This document shows, piece by piece, positions 36,458 through 45,782 of a stretch of 64,000 nt of DNA. Position numbers and translations under genes: made by a program. The notes beneath the pieces are model-generated. The model did not search any database and was not told the origin of the DNA. It saw nothing but the letters and a program-made list of their open reading frames with translations. Source of the stretch: JAMLHH01 sp037189845. GTDB lineage: Bacteria > Bacteroidota > Bacteroidia > Chitinophagales > JADIYW01. The DNA is taken from NCBI GenBank assembly GCA_037189845.1, contig JBBCIS010000008.1, positions 639,015 to 703,014 on the forward strand, given 5' to 3'. How positions within the stretch are numbered: the stretch's first letter is position 1; each line of letters opens with the position of its first letter.

Positions 36458-37294
36458 ATGTCAGCAAGCACCTGGATTTATCATATATCAACACCCTCTT
36501 CTTCGGATTCTGAAACATTTTCTGAGTTATTCAGCTGGTTGGAAATAGAAGGCATAGAGGAGCTGGAAGATTCTATAAAAGTTTATGTATCAGCTGAAAA
36601 TATCGATTCATTTGAAGAATATCTGAATGATATTATTTCACAACATGAAGTCAGCTATACAAAAGAAATACTGGAAGAAAAAAACTGGAATGAAGCCTGG
36701 GAACAAAGCTTTCAGCCTGTTCTGATCGGGCAGCTGGCCGGAATCAGGGCCTCTTTTCATCCTGCTTTTGCTGATGTAAAATATGATATCATCATCAATC
36801 CAAAGATGTCATTTGGTACTGGTCACCATGCTACTACCCGACAGGTCATGGAAATGATGGAAAAAATGGAGATTTCCGGAAAAAAAGTATTGGATTGCGG
36901 AAGCGGCACAGGAATTCTGGCAATTTTAGCTGCTAAAATGGAAGCCGGGCATGTAGTCGCTGTAGATAATGATCCGTGGTGCTATGAAAATCATCAGGAA
37001 AACAACATCCTCAACAAAGTAGACACCAGAGTAATTCTGGGTTCTGTAGAAGATATTCCTATCCATGATTTTGATATTATTCTGGCAAATATCCAACGGA
37101 ATTATCTTTTAGAAAATATGCACCTGCTTGCAGAAAGACTAAAACCCGGCGGAGAGCTGATCATCAGTGGCTTCTTCCCTTCTGACAACAAAGATTTGCT
37201 GGATAAGGCGCTGGAAAATGATCTTATTGCACAATACAGCACTGACTCTGAAAACTGGTCATGTATCCTACTCAAGAAAAAAAATACGTTATGA
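36458..37294 (+). CDS. prmA: Ribosomal protein L11 methyltransferase
   Basis: A 278-residue methyltransferase that trimethylates ribosomal protein L11. An N-terminal substrate-recognition domain (residues 1-75) is followed by NWNEAWEQSFQPV, the linker FGTGHHATTRQVMEMM (119-134) and SAM-binding VLDCGSGTGILAI (144-156). Motif IV is FDIILANIQRNYLL. Its stop overlaps the ATG of the next gene in an ATGA arrangement, which implies translational coupling to the large secreted protein. Confidence 0.95.
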   Translation: MSASTWIYHISTPSSSDSETFSELFSWLEIEGIEELEDSIKVYVSAENIDSFEEYLNDIISQHEVSYTKEILEEKNWNEAWEQSFQPVLIGQLAGIRASFHPAFADVKYDIIINPKMSFGTGHHATTRQVMEMMEKMEISGKKVLDCGSGTGILAILAAKMEAGHVVAVDNDPWCYENHQENNILNKVDTRVILGSVEDIPIHDFDIILANIQRNYLLENMHLLAERLKPGGELIISGFFPSDNKDLLDKALENDLIAQYSTDSENWSCILLKKKNTL

Positions 37295-40200
37295 AAAAAC
37301 AGTTAGCGCTCATCCTATTTTTTATAACTTCTTTATGTGTCAACGGCTTTGCACAGGCTCCCAAATCTTTTCCTGAAGACGATGCGGGCTTTGTCAATAC
37401 ATTGAGCACCTACATTTCTTCCAACAACCGCCCGGAAGCCAAAGAAATCGGAACATGGCTCAAAACAAATCTGGCTGTCAAAACCACACCGGAAGATCTG
37501 GCTGTCATCAAAGGTGTTTCAGGCGTGATGCTGCAAAAGAAAGTTCCTCTGTGGCCGGCATTTTATAATTATACAAATTATCTGAAAACGATTGCAAATA
37601 AAACAGATCTTTCGGCTTCTATTGTCACACAGAATCACAAAATCCTGCTTCAACTATTACAAAGCAATTCACCGGAAGCTGTCAGGCAATTCAATTCCTA
37701 TGTAGATTATCTGACTACGCATTATGAAACAAAAGCCATCTACAGCGACAAAGTGAAATCCTGGTTTGCCAGTGAGGAATATAAAATCGAGATAGAAAAC
37801 CAGTTTCCTGTGTACGTTTTTGACAAAATCACATTGACAGGAAATACATCTACAGACACTCTGGAAATTCTGGAAACCAACGGAAAATTCTATCCTTTTA
37901 CCAATCAATGGGTGAGCAAGTCCGGTAAAATTACCTGGAAAAGAGCCGGTTTTAATCCCGATGAAGTTTTTGCTACATTCAAAAAGTATGAGATGGATTT
38001 ATCCAAACCGGAAATCAATCTGGATACAGCTACCATCACCTTTAAACCTTATGTACAAAATACTATTCAGGGAAAATTTGCAGATAAATTATTTACTTCC
38101 AAAGCTGTTGCAGCAGCTTTCCCTCAATTTACTTCTTTTGAAAGAGTGCCTCTGAAAGTAGCTAATGAAATTTCTCTGGAAAGTGGTATCGGGCTGGATG
38201 GCAACAAGCTTTTTGCAACCAGTACAGGCAGAGCAGAACCGGCAAAGCTGACCATTTACAATTCTAAAAAGGTAAAGATCATTGAAGCAGAAGCGAAAAG
38301 ATACCTGATCAATAACTTCAGGCAGATCGACGGAGAAGGTGCAAAAGTTCAGTTCTATTTTATAGACTCCACCACTATTTTTCATCCATCGATTACCCTT
38401 AGCTACAACATTGAGAAGAAAAATCTCAAAATCACCAGAGAAAATAAAAATGATGCGAAAATTCCTTTCGTAGCACCATATTTTAAAATGAATCTTTATG
38501 TAGATCAGTTTGACTGGTCTACCGACAGCAGTTATATAGACATGAACTCTACCGCTGTCAATGCAAAGCTTCCTACTGTTTTTGAATCTTTTGAATACTA
38601 CATAGAAGGTGCTGACTCCAAATATCAGCAGCTTTTAAATATTGACCCGATCGGCTCTTTGGCCAGCTATTGCGAAAGTATGGGCTATTCCAGATTGAGC
38701 ATAGATGAAATTGCAAGAGTATGGAATTCAAGTGGTTACAAGGCTATCGAGCAGCTGATTTTCAAAATGATGGAAGATGGCTACATGTATTATGACAGAG
38801 AAACCGGTATGGTCGATGTTTATAACAAGCTTTTCCTGCATGCCCAGATCAGAAAAGATCCCGAAAATGTCAACTATGACAACATCAGGCTTTCGTCTAT
38901 CACACAAGGTAAGGTGGGCAGGCTACTGGTAGATCAGAAAAAGCTACAGATTTTCGGAACCGAAAAAACAAGAATTACATCTTCTGTCAATATCACTATG
39001 AATCCAAGCTCTGACACAGTATATATCAGTGAAAACAGGGGAATTGTATTCAAAGGCAGATTGTCCGCCGGTAAATTTAATTTCTACTCCGATAGTATTC
39101 AGTTCAACTATGATGAATATATTTTTGATCTGAAAGAAATTGATTCTATGCTCATCATGGTTCCTTCCGGCCAAGCAGACAGCAAAGGCAATCAGTATTT
39201 TACAGAGATCAACACCCCTATCGAAAAAATCAGCGGAAAGATTTATATCTCAGATCCGAAACAAAGAAATAAATCAACCAAGTATACAGTTTTCCCTTAT
39301 TTCGATTGCAGTGATACATCTATTGTAGCTTTTGACAAAACCAGCTACGGCGAAAAATACAGTCCGCAAAAGTTCAATTTTAAGATCTATCCTTTCAAAG
39401 TAGAAAAGATGAACACAATAGAAACGGATAGTCTTAAGTTCAAAGGTTTGTTAGTTTCGGATGGGATCTTTAACAACATAGAAACTGAAATCAGCATCAC
39501 GCCTGAACGTACGCTGGGTCTCGATATCCATACAGGCGAGAAAGGATTACCAATCTACGCTGACAAAGGAAGTTTCTTCGGAGGATTAACTCTGAATAAT
39601 GAAGGATTGAATGCAAACGGTAAAATTGAAAAAGGCAACATGACACTTTACGGTGAAAAGATCCTTTTATTACCTGATTCTGCGGGTGCAGCTCTGTCTA
39701 AATGGGAAGCTGTAGAAAATGCGAAAATGGATTATCCTGTTCTGACCGGGCCGGAATCAAAAATGAGCTGGATCACATCTGTTGACAGCATGTCTATTCA
39801 ACCTGTGAACAAAGGCGAAGTCTTAGCGTACAATCAGCTGGCAAGCCTGACAGGAGATTTTACAGTAAGAAAAAATATTCTCTCTTCTTCCGGTAGTATA
39901 AAAATAGACGAGACAGTTCTGAATTCAGATTCAATTATTCTGGCACCTCAAAGCACTACTGTTTATAAAACGCCTCTGGCTATCACAAAAAATGCTGATA
40001 AGGTCTTCACGGCAGGAGTTGCTGAAGTCAATGTAGATTTCAAAGCTCAAACTGCCAAAATCACCATCCCGGAAGATTCTATTGCCAAATTCAACTACAA
40101 CTATCTGAATACCAACTACAATGATTACGTATGGGATATCAAAAACAGTACGATTACGGTCAATGGCAATAATCCTCAAAAAAGCAGATACTATGAATTT

Positions 40201-41751
40201 GTAGAAAACAAGCTGAAAGGCATAAAGCTGAGTGCTGATAATACCGTATTTGATGAAGCTACCAGAGAGCTCAATCTCAGTGGCGTATCACAAATGCTGG
40301 TGGCAGATTCTAAAGTGATCCCTTTTGAAGAGAAATTAAAAATTACGAATGGCGGTCTGATAGATATCCTGGAAAATGCAACTGTTTATTTCAATACAGA
40401 CAGCTCATTCCATAAAATCACTTCCGCACAGGTAGAGATACTTAATAAGGACCTGATGAAAGGAGCCGGAGTTTTACCTGTCAAAACAGGAAATACTACT
40501 AAAGATGTAAAAGTTGAGTCTTTCAAAACGATCGAAGAAACAAGCGGCACAGGAAAAAAAGCAAAACAGACCTATTACACGGTAGCAGAAGGTGTTATCG
40601 AAGACACAGACGAGTTCAAACTTTCTGCAAATTTGAAATACAAAGGCAAATTATTGTTTAATTCATTGGACAGAGCTATTCAATTGGAAGGTTACGCACA
40701 GTCACAATTCAAATCTATTCCTGAATCTGAATGGTTTAAGATCAGCCAAAGTCTGGATCTGAATAAATCATCTTTGAAGATTGATTCTTTGAAAAATGAG
40801 CTGGGACAGGATATCTACACCGGTTTGATGCTCGACCTGAACGAGTTTTCCATTTATCCGAGAGTGATCCAATCTAAAGAAACATCTACTGATAAACCAA
40901 TTTATACAGCTACCGGATTTTTAAAATCCAATCCCAATGATCCCGTGATCTTATTCGGACAGGAAGATGCGCTCAGCAAGCCGGGACCATTCAAATCACT
41001 GATGAAATTCAACGATTCCACAGGAAGTGTTGACGTTACAGGTAATTTCCCGCTGGTAGATCTGAAACCGAACACCTTTAGTTTGTGGGGCAGCGCATCC
41101 TATCAAAAAGGAACTCCGCTGGCTATCAAAGGGAGCTTGTCTATGAACCTGCAGTATATGAGCGATATTCAGAATCTGATCATCAGATTTCTGAGCGATT
41201 TCAATACAAGCGCAATATCCGTTTCTCTGGCCAGAAACAAGCAGCACAGCTATGCTGTCACCAGGAACCTCACTGATGCTCAAACCATCAGCCTGGTCAC
41301 TCAGGATATGGAAGAATCCGGTATTCTGAACCTGCCTCCCAATTATCCTTACAATACCATATTCAGCGATGTGACCTTCACTTATGACAGCGAAGAAAGT
41401 TCTTTCAAATCTATCGCTCCATTGAACATGCTGGTATTCGCCGGAAGGCCATTTGCTCAAAAAATTACCGGATACATGGAAGCTGGACCACGAGGCACTT
41501 CTGATTTCTTTAATTTATATTTAACTACAGCCAGCAATGATTGGCTTTTCATTCGCTATATGAACGGTGAAATGGCTATTATCAGCTCAGATCCGCAACT
41601 CAATAACAGCATTGCAGGTATGAAAGAAGAAAAAAGAAGCATTAAATCGGGAAAAGAAGTTGTTTATAAAATCACGCTGACAAATCCCGCATTAAAAGAT
41701 AATTTTGTATCCAGAATGGAAGATTATAAAGACAGAATAGTAAAACCTTAA
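37291..41751 (+). CDS. Large secreted beta-rich protein of unknown function
   Basis: A 1486-residue protein beginning at ATG 37291, which overlaps the prmA stop (ATGA). Residues 1-22 form a signal peptide (MKKQLALILFFITSLCVNGF, then AQ). The rest has no membrane helices and is rich in short beta strands with alternating polar and hydrophobic residues, repeated turns of the 'GKFNFYSDSIQFNYDEYIF' kind, and dense Asp/Asn/Ser. Such composition recalls AsmA/TamB- and LptA/LptD-like envelope proteins, but I see no diagnostic motif. A conserved-looking C-terminus reads ITGYMEAGPRGTSDFFNLYL. It is followed 12 bp later by an M48 lipoprotein, suggesting a joint role in envelope quality control or assembly. 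I do not recognise the family. Confidence 0.8.
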   Translation: MKKQLALILFFITSLCVNGFAQAPKSFPEDDAGFVNTLSTYISSNNRPEAKEIGTWLKTNLAVKTTPEDLAVIKGVSGVMLQKKVPLWPAFYNYTNYLKTIANKTDLSASIVTQNHKILLQLLQSNSPEAVRQFNSYVDYLTTHYETKAIYSDKVKSWFASEEYKIEIENQFPVYVFDKITLTGNTSTDTLEILETNGKFYPFTNQWVSKSGKITWKRAGFNPDEVFATFKKYEMDLSKPEINLDTATITFKPYVQNTIQGKFADKLFTSKAVAAAFPQFTSFERVPLKVANEISLESGIGLDGNKLFATSTGRAEPAKLTIYNSKKVKIIEAEAKRYLINNFRQIDGEGAKVQFYFIDSTTIFHPSITLSYNIEKKNLKITRENKNDAKIPFVAPYFKMNLYVDQFDWSTDSSYIDMNSTAVNAKLPTVFESFEYYIEGADSKYQQLLNIDPIGSLASYCESMGYSRLSIDEIARVWNSSGYKAIEQLIFKMMEDGYMYYDRETGMVDVYNKLFLHAQIRKDPENVNYDNIRLSSITQGKVGRLLVDQKKLQIFGTEKTRITSSVNITMNPSSDTVYISENRGIVFKGRLSAGKFNFYSDSIQFNYDEYIFDLKEIDSMLIMVPSGQADSKGNQYFTEINTPIEKISGKIYISDPKQRNKSTKYTVFPYFDCSDTSIVAFDKTSYGEKYSPQKFNFKIYPFKVEKMNTIETDSLKFKGLLVSDGIFNNIETEISITPERTLGLDIHTGEKGLPIYADKGSFFGGLTLNNEGLNANGKIEKGNMTLYGEKILLLPDSAGAALSKWEAVENAKMDYPVLTGPESKMSWITSVDSMSIQPVNKGEVLAYNQLASLTGDFTVRKNILSSSGSIKIDETVLNSDSIILAPQSTTVYKTPLAITKNADKVFTAGVAEVNVDFKAQTAKITIPEDSIAKFNYNYLNTNYNDYVWDIKNSTITVNGNNPQKSRYYEFVENKLKGIKLSADNTVFDEATRELNLSGVSQMLVADSKVIPFEEKLKITNGGLIDILENATVYFNTDSSFHKITSAQVEILNKDLMKGAGVLPVKTGNTTKDVKVESFKTIEETSGTGKKAKQTYYTVAEGVIEDTDEFKLSANLKYKGKLLFNSLDRAIQLEGYAQSQFKSIPESEWFKISQSLDLNKSSLKIDSLKNELGQDIYTGLMLDLNEFSIYPRVIQSKETSTDKPIYTATGFLKSNPNDPVILFGQEDALSKPGPFKSLMKFNDSTGSVDVTGNFPLVDLKPNTFSLWGSASYQKGTPLAIKGSLSMNLQYMSDIQNLIIRFLSDFNTSAISVSLARNKQHSYAVTRNLTDAQTISLVTQDMEESGILNLPPNYPYNTIFSDVTFTYDSEESSFKSIAPLNMLVFAGRPFAQKITGYMEAGPRGTSDFFNLYLTTASNDWLFIRYMNGEMAIISSDPQLNNSIAGMKEEKRSIKSGKEVVYKITLTNPALKDNFVSRMEDYKDRIVKP

Positions 41752-41763
41752 ATATTAGTTTAT

Positions 41764-42564
41764 ATGAAAAAGATTTTAATAGGATTATTAGTTGCAGGAA
41801 CAATATACGCCTGTTCTCAGGTTCCTGTCACAGGTAGAAAGCAGATCAACTTAGTTGCTGATTCTGAAATGAATGCGCTCAGTCTGACTGAATACAATGC
41901 ATTTTTGACAGAGAATAAAGCCAAAGTCGTTACTTCCGGTACTGAGTATGAAACCGTGAAGAGAGTCGGCAACAATATTGCAGCGGCAGTTGAAACCTAT
42001 ATGAAGAACAATAAAATGGAATCTGCTATTAAAGATTTCAAATGGGAGTTCAATCTGGTCAACGACAAAACTGTTAATGCGTGGTGTATGCCGGGCGGTA
42101 AAGTAGTCGTATATACCGGCCTGCTGACCGTTGCACAAAATGAAGCCGGACTGGCAGTAGTCATGGGACACGAGGTTGCTCACGCTGTTGCAAAGCACGG
42201 TAGTGAACGAATGAGCCAGGGGCTTTTACAGGAATTTGGCGGAGCAGTGCTCAGCCAGGCTTTGTCTCAGAAATCCGAGCTGACCAAAGGTCTGTTCATG
42301 ACTGCTTATGGTGCAGGATCAAATATTCTGGGCATTTTACCTTTCTCCAGACTACACGAATCTGAAGCTGATAAATTGGGATTGATTTTTATGGCAATGG
42401 CAGGATATAATCCGGAAGCAGCTATAGGATTCTGGCAGAGAATGTCAGCAGGAAGCTCAGGCTCAACTCCGGAATTCTTAAGCACTCACCCTTCTGACGC
42501 TACAAGAATCAACCAGATCAAGGAATTTTTGCCGGAAGCATTGAAATATTACAAAGCAAAATAG
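41764..42564 (+). CDS. M48 family zinc metalloprotease lipoprotein (BepA/LoiP-like)
   Basis: A 266-residue exported protease. The lipobox IYAC puts the lipidated cysteine at residue 17, followed by SQVPVTGRKQ, a start seen in many Bacteroidota M48 lipoproteins. The zinc motif HEVAH is at 136-140, with the third ligand in ESEADKLG (about 199). Family members such as BepA degrade or help assemble outer-membrane proteins in the periplasm. It lies between the large secreted protein (12 bp gap) and a methyltransferase gene that begins 1 bp after its stop. Confidence 0.93.
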   Translation: MKKILIGLLVAGTIYACSQVPVTGRKQINLVADSEMNALSLTEYNAFLTENKAKVVTSGTEYETVKRVGNNIAAAVETYMKNNKMESAIKDFKWEFNLVNDKTVNAWCMPGGKVVVYTGLLTVAQNEAGLAVVMGHEVAHAVAKHGSERMSQGLLQEFGGAVLSQALSQKSELTKGLFMTAYGAGSNILGILPFSRLHESEADKLGLIFMAMAGYNPEAAIGFWQRMSAGSSGSTPEFLSTHPSDATRINQIKEFLPEALKYYKAK

Positions 42565-42565
42565 T

Positions 42566-43234
42566 TTGGAACCGGCCTGGCATCTGAAAGTACTGAGCTA
42601 TTTCTATGATATCCCTATAGAAAAAATACACAGCGATTATAGTGGTACCCTTGAGGTATCACTCCATCGTGGTGAATGGAAGCTCTCTACTTTTAATGCA
42701 ATTTATTCCTTTGGTAAATATTATACCTCCTATAAAGGCGCTTTTAATCAGCTGGATATACAGCAATTTCCTGCGAAAAATATCCTGTTGCTCGGAGTGG
42801 GATTAGGCAGCATTGTCAGGTTATTACAGCACCATCCTACCATTCAGGAAATTACCGCAGTAGATATTGATCCGGTCATCATCGGACTTGCAAAAAAATA
42901 CTGGCCAGACTCACAATCAAAATTCCGCAGTATATTTTTTGCACAGGATGCCATTCAATGGCTGAAAGATTTTTCATCACAAAATAAATTTGATCTGATA
43001 CTTTCAGATGTCTTTATAGATGACTCCACACCTGAATCTATGCTCACTCAACAATATCTGCAGCTTCTGAAAGAGCGGTTGAGTACCCGGGGGATTTTGA
43101 TTTACAGCAAATTGCAATATACTGAAGCGCACAAAGCAGCCAATCTGAGCTTTGACAAAACTTTTGTTCAGGTATTTCCTTCCGGATTTACTTTGCAGGC
43201 ACAATACAATAAGATGTATATTCACCGTCAATAG
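42566..43234 (+). CDS. Spermidine-synthase-like methyltransferase-fold protein
   Basis: A 222-residue cytosolic protein that most likely begins with TTG at 42566, one base after the M48 stop, because no ATG lies near and the N-terminus MEPAWHLKVLSYFYDIPIE is in register with the family. The SAM/dcSAM-binding motif is ILLLGVGLGSIVRLL, followed by ITAVDIDPVIIGLAKKYWP and DLILSDVFID. It lacks clear spermidine-synthase substrate residues and is probably one of the many 'fused MFS/spermidine synthase' or methyltransferase-like proteins of unknown substrate. Part of the tpiA-prmA run. Confidence 0.78.
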   Translation: MEPAWHLKVLSYFYDIPIEKIHSDYSGTLEVSLHRGEWKLSTFNAIYSFGKYYTSYKGAFNQLDIQQFPAKNILLLGVGLGSIVRLLQHHPTIQEITAVDIDPVIIGLAKKYWPDSQSKFRSIFFAQDAIQWLKDFSSQNKFDLILSDVFIDDSTPESMLTQQYLQLLKERLSTRGILIYSKLQYTEAHKAANLSFDKTFVQVFPSGFTLQAQYNKMYIHRQ

Positions 43235-43246
43235 AACATACTTTTC

Positions 43247-43636
43247 ATGAAATCATACAAGCAATACTTCATCATAACGGAAGAACCGGAAATCGTTTAC
43301 AAGGCACTCACTACTGAAATCACGATAGAGCTATGGACAGGTGAAGAAGCGGTCATGTCCGATGAACCGGAAACTGAATTTGAAATTTTCGGAGGAGCTA
43401 TCTGCGGAATGAATCTGGAATTTGAAGAAGGGAAAAAAATTGTTCAGGAATGGTATTTCGGTGAGCAGGAAGAACCTTCTATTGTCACCATCAAGCTACA
43501 TCCGCATAAAAAAGGTACATCGGCAGAGCTCGTGCATATCAATATTCCTGATGAAGCTTATGAGGACATCGTTGACGGCTGGAATATAGATTATTTTGGA
43601 GCACTGGCAGATTTCTATACAGACGAGAAAGTATAA
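43247..43636 (+). CDS. START-like/AHSA1 (SRPBCC) domain protein
   Basis: A 129-residue soluble protein with the SRPBCC helix-grip pattern: YKQYFIITEEPEIVYKALT, ELWTGEEA, a strand ending EFEIFGGAICGMNLEFEEGK, IVQEWYFGE and a C-terminal helix YEDIVDGWNIDYFGALADFY. This is the Bacteroidota 'START-like domain' group related to AHSA1. Ligand unknown; homologues bind hydrophobic molecules or assist Hsp90-like proteins. It starts 12 bp after the preceding stop and ends the seven-gene run. Confidence 0.85.
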   Translation: MKSYKQYFIITEEPEIVYKALTTEITIELWTGEEAVMSDEPETEFEIFGGAICGMNLEFEEGKKIVQEWYFGEQEEPSIVTIKLHPHKKGTSAELVHINIPDEAYEDIVDGWNIDYFGALADFYTDEKV

Positions 43637-43718
43637 TTTTATTATCTTAATGTATTAGCAGTTAATTGTTTAGTGATAGTTAACTATTATTTACTGCATT
43701 ACTTTTAAGCATTCAGTC

Positions 43719-44570
43719 ATGTATATACCCTCTTCAGAGCTTATCATCAACCCAAACGGAAGCATTTATCACCTGGGGATCAAACCGGGGGAAATCACTC
43801 CGCTGATCATTACTGTCGGAGATCCCGACAGAGTACCTATGGTTTCCCGGTATTTTGATGAAATCTATCTCAAAATAAACAGGAGAGAGATCGTAACTCA
43901 TACCGGCAGGCTGGGTAATCAACAACTGACGGTGATCTCTACCGGAATGGGAACCGACAATATAGATATCGTTTTCAATGAGCTGGATGCTTTATTTAAT
44001 ATTGATTTTGAAACGAGAACAATTAAGGACGATATCACCTCTCTGAAAATTATCCGGCTGGGAACTTCTGGCGCTATTCAGGAAGATATTCCATTGGGTA
44101 CCATTATCGCCAGCGAATATGCCATTGGTTATGACGGATTGTTGGGCTTTTACCAATGTCCACCACACAGATTCAGTGATGTGAAAGTTCCGGACCTAGG
44201 CCCTTCCAAAGGATTTGTAACACCGAGCTCAGAAATGCTGATAAAAACGATCGGTAAGGATTATGTAAAAGGTGTTACGTATACAGCCGCAGGCTTTTAC
44301 GCACCACAGGGACGGCAGCTTCGTGCAAAAACCACGCAACCTAATCTTCTACAGCAGTTGAAACAATTATCTCTGCCGGGCGGAAGGCGCATCACTAATA
44401 TTGAAATGGAAACTGCCGGATTATATGGGTTAGGTCATGATTTAGGTCATGAAGTGATTTCCATCAGTGTACTTCTGGCCAACAGGATCAACGGTACATT
44501 CTCTCCTGATCCCGAAGCTGCGGTAAAGCACATGATAGAGGACTGCTTGGAAAGGATAGCATTGTTGTAA
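43719..44570 (+). CDS. Nucleoside phosphorylase (uridine phosphorylase-like)
   Basis: A 283-residue enzyme of the NP-I family, which splits nucleosides with phosphate. ITVGDPDRVPMVSRYFD holds the phosphate-binding GDPDR, then VISTGMGTDNIDIVFNEL, IRLGTSGAIQEDIPLGT and the substrate-binding ITNIEMETAGLYGLG (Glu-Met-Glu). The motif set is closest to uridine phosphorylase, but the specificity could also be for purines. Its promoter region (43637-43718) holds a GTTAATTGTTTAGTGATAGT-type dyad. The next gene, Fic, converges from the right. Confidence 0.9.
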   Translation: MYIPSSELIINPNGSIYHLGIKPGEITPLIITVGDPDRVPMVSRYFDEIYLKINRREIVTHTGRLGNQQLTVISTGMGTDNIDIVFNELDALFNIDFETRTIKDDITSLKIIRLGTSGAIQEDIPLGTIIASEYAIGYDGLLGFYQCPPHRFSDVKVPDLGPSKGFVTPSSEMLIKTIGKDYVKGVTYTAAGFYAPQGRQLRAKTTQPNLLQQLKQLSLPGGRRITNIEMETAGLYGLGHDLGHEVISISVLLANRINGTFSPDPEAAVKHMIEDCLERIALL

Positions 44571-44620
44571 ATGCAAAGAAGGTACTCAGGACATTCATAA
44601 AGTGTAGTGGAATAATATCT

Positions 44621-45517
44621 CTAAATTTTGAAATCAATTTCAAAATACTGAAGAACAGCCTTATAGTTATCCTGGGCTGTCAGACAGGTATCCAACAGAT
44701 ATTCTTTTACATGCTCCCACTCTTGTAAACCCCGGTAATAAAAGAGCTTGAGGTCTTCGTCTATGATAAACGGGACAATATTATTGGCAAGACATTCTTT
44801 AAACAGTATCAACCTACCGATACGACCGTTACCATCCTGAAAAGGATGTATCACCTCAAACTGATAATGGAAGTCAATAATATCTTCAAAAGTTTTCTCT
44901 TTAATATTGTAGTAATCAGAAAGTAACTCCTTCATTCTTTTAGCAACTTCTTTTGGTGGGGTAGTTTCATTACCTCCGACCTCATTTGGAAGCTTTTTGT
45001 ATTCACCTACATTGAACCAATCTTTCCGGCTGTCAGAGGTACCTGATTTCAAAAGAAAATGTAATTCCTTAATCAAAGATTCTGTTAGCCGGGCCGTTGC
45101 TTTTTCAATAATTAAATCAATACAACGAAAATGATTGGCTGTTTCAATAATATCATCTACATTGATACTTTCTTTAAAAGCGCCGATTGTATTCGTCTCA
45201 AAAATGTATCGTGTCTGGTCCTGAGTTAATTTACTTCCTTCAATACGGTTAGAGTTGTATGTCAAATCAATCTGAGTGTGGTGATAAATTCCACCTTTCA
45301 GCTTCATGTCTTTTTGCTCCCTGAGATAATTGAGTAAGGAATTGTTGCTCAATTTATTCTTATTACCTTTTTCACATACAGCAGCATCTTCCGGAATATT
45401 CCAGGTTTTACCGGTCAGAAATGCTCCCTGAATTCTTCCCGTAGCACAATAATTCCGAACTGTTCTCTCCGGAACATTCCATTTTTTTGAAAACTGATTG
45501 ACTGAAATGTAATTCAT
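44621..45517 (-). CDS. Fic family AMPylase with N-terminal DNA-binding domain and inhibitory motif
   Basis: A 298-residue protein. Residues 5-45 (VNQFSKKWNVPERTVRNYC, GRIQGAFLTGKTWNIPEDA) look like a MerR/excisionase-type winged helix-turn-helix. The Fic core has the catalytic motif HPFQDGNGRIGR (His224 to Arg235), so it should transfer AMP to target proteins. Upstream at residues 89-94, SNRIEG matches the inhibitory helix signature [ST]xxxE[GN], so the enzyme is probably kept off by Glu93 (class II arrangement). Two TGCCG-N4-CGGCA dyads in its promoter suggest that its own DNA-binding domain represses it. No separate antitoxin gene is adjacent. Confidence 0.92.
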   Translation of the reverse strand: MNYISVNQFSKKWNVPERTVRNYCATGRIQGAFLTGKTWNIPEDAAVCEKGNKNKLSNNSLLNYLREQKDMKLKGGIYHHTQIDLTYNSNRIEGSKLTQDQTRYIFETNTIGAFKESINVDDIIETANHFRCIDLIIEKATARLTESLIKELHFLLKSGTSDSRKDWFNVGEYKKLPNEVGGNETTPPKEVAKRMKELLSDYYNIKEKTFEDIIDFHYQFEVIHPFQDGNGRIGRLILFKECLANNIVPFIIDEDLKLFYYRGLQEWEHVKEYLLDTCLTAQDNYKAVLQYFEIDFKI

Positions 45518-45531
45518 AACCTTATTGCAAA

Positions 45532-45545
45532 TGCCGTTACCGGCA
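45532..45545. promoter_or_regulatory. Operator-like dyad 1 upstream of fic
   Basis: TGCCGTTACCGGCA: TGCCG and CGGCA arms around a 4-base centre, ending 15 bp before the fic ATG at 45517. It overlaps the predicted -7 box and transcription start. Same arms as dyad 2. Confidence 0.7.
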
Positions 45546-45578
45546 AAAATATATCATAAATTACATTTAAAAGATCAA
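45544..45578 (-). promoter_or_regulatory. Predicted promoter of fic
   Basis: On the minus strand TATTTTTG (45551-45544) matches TAnnTTTG, and TTG at 45578-45576 lies 24 bp upstream, slightly long for the -33 element. The pair is flanked exactly by the two dyads. Confidence 0.5.
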
Positions 45579-45582
45579 TACT

Positions 45583-45596
45583 TGCCGATAACGGCA
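45583..45596. promoter_or_regulatory. Operator-like dyad 2 upstream of fic
   Basis: TGCCGATAACGGCA with the same TGCCG/CGGCA arms as dyad 1, centre-to-centre distance 51 bp. It borders the -33 region of the predicted promoter. Confidence 0.7.
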
Positions 45597-45637
45597 AATA
45601 TTATGTAAATATTTAAACTACGTTTTCCTGTATTCTG

Positions 45638-45724
45638 CACGAGGGATAGAGGCGATATGAAGGAGTGGAACGGAGTCATACAAGCCGAAAGCCTGACCCG
45701 AAATGAAATGGAGGAACGTGCCAA
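45638..45724 (-). repeat. Dispersed intergenic element, copy 1
   Basis: On the minus strand it contains GGGTCAGGCTTTCGGC and CGCCTCTATCCCTCGTGCAG, both shared in the same order with the element at 48478-48596. No coding frame is convincing. Such blocks look like a Bacteroidota intergenic repeat family. Confidence 0.5.
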
Positions 45725-45735
45725 AAAATAAAAAT

Positions 45736-45773
45736 GGCTGTCAAAGTTCAGCATAATGCTTCGTCTGACAGCC
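45736..45773 (-). terminator. Terminator of the M32 carboxypeptidase gene
   Basis: GGCTGTCA at 45736-45743 pairs with TGACAGCC at 45766-45773. An inner AGCA/TGCT pair extends the hairpin. On the minus strand a T-rich run follows, as expected for termination of the gene ending at 45783. Confidence 0.75.
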
Positions 45774-45782
45774 TTAAAATCT

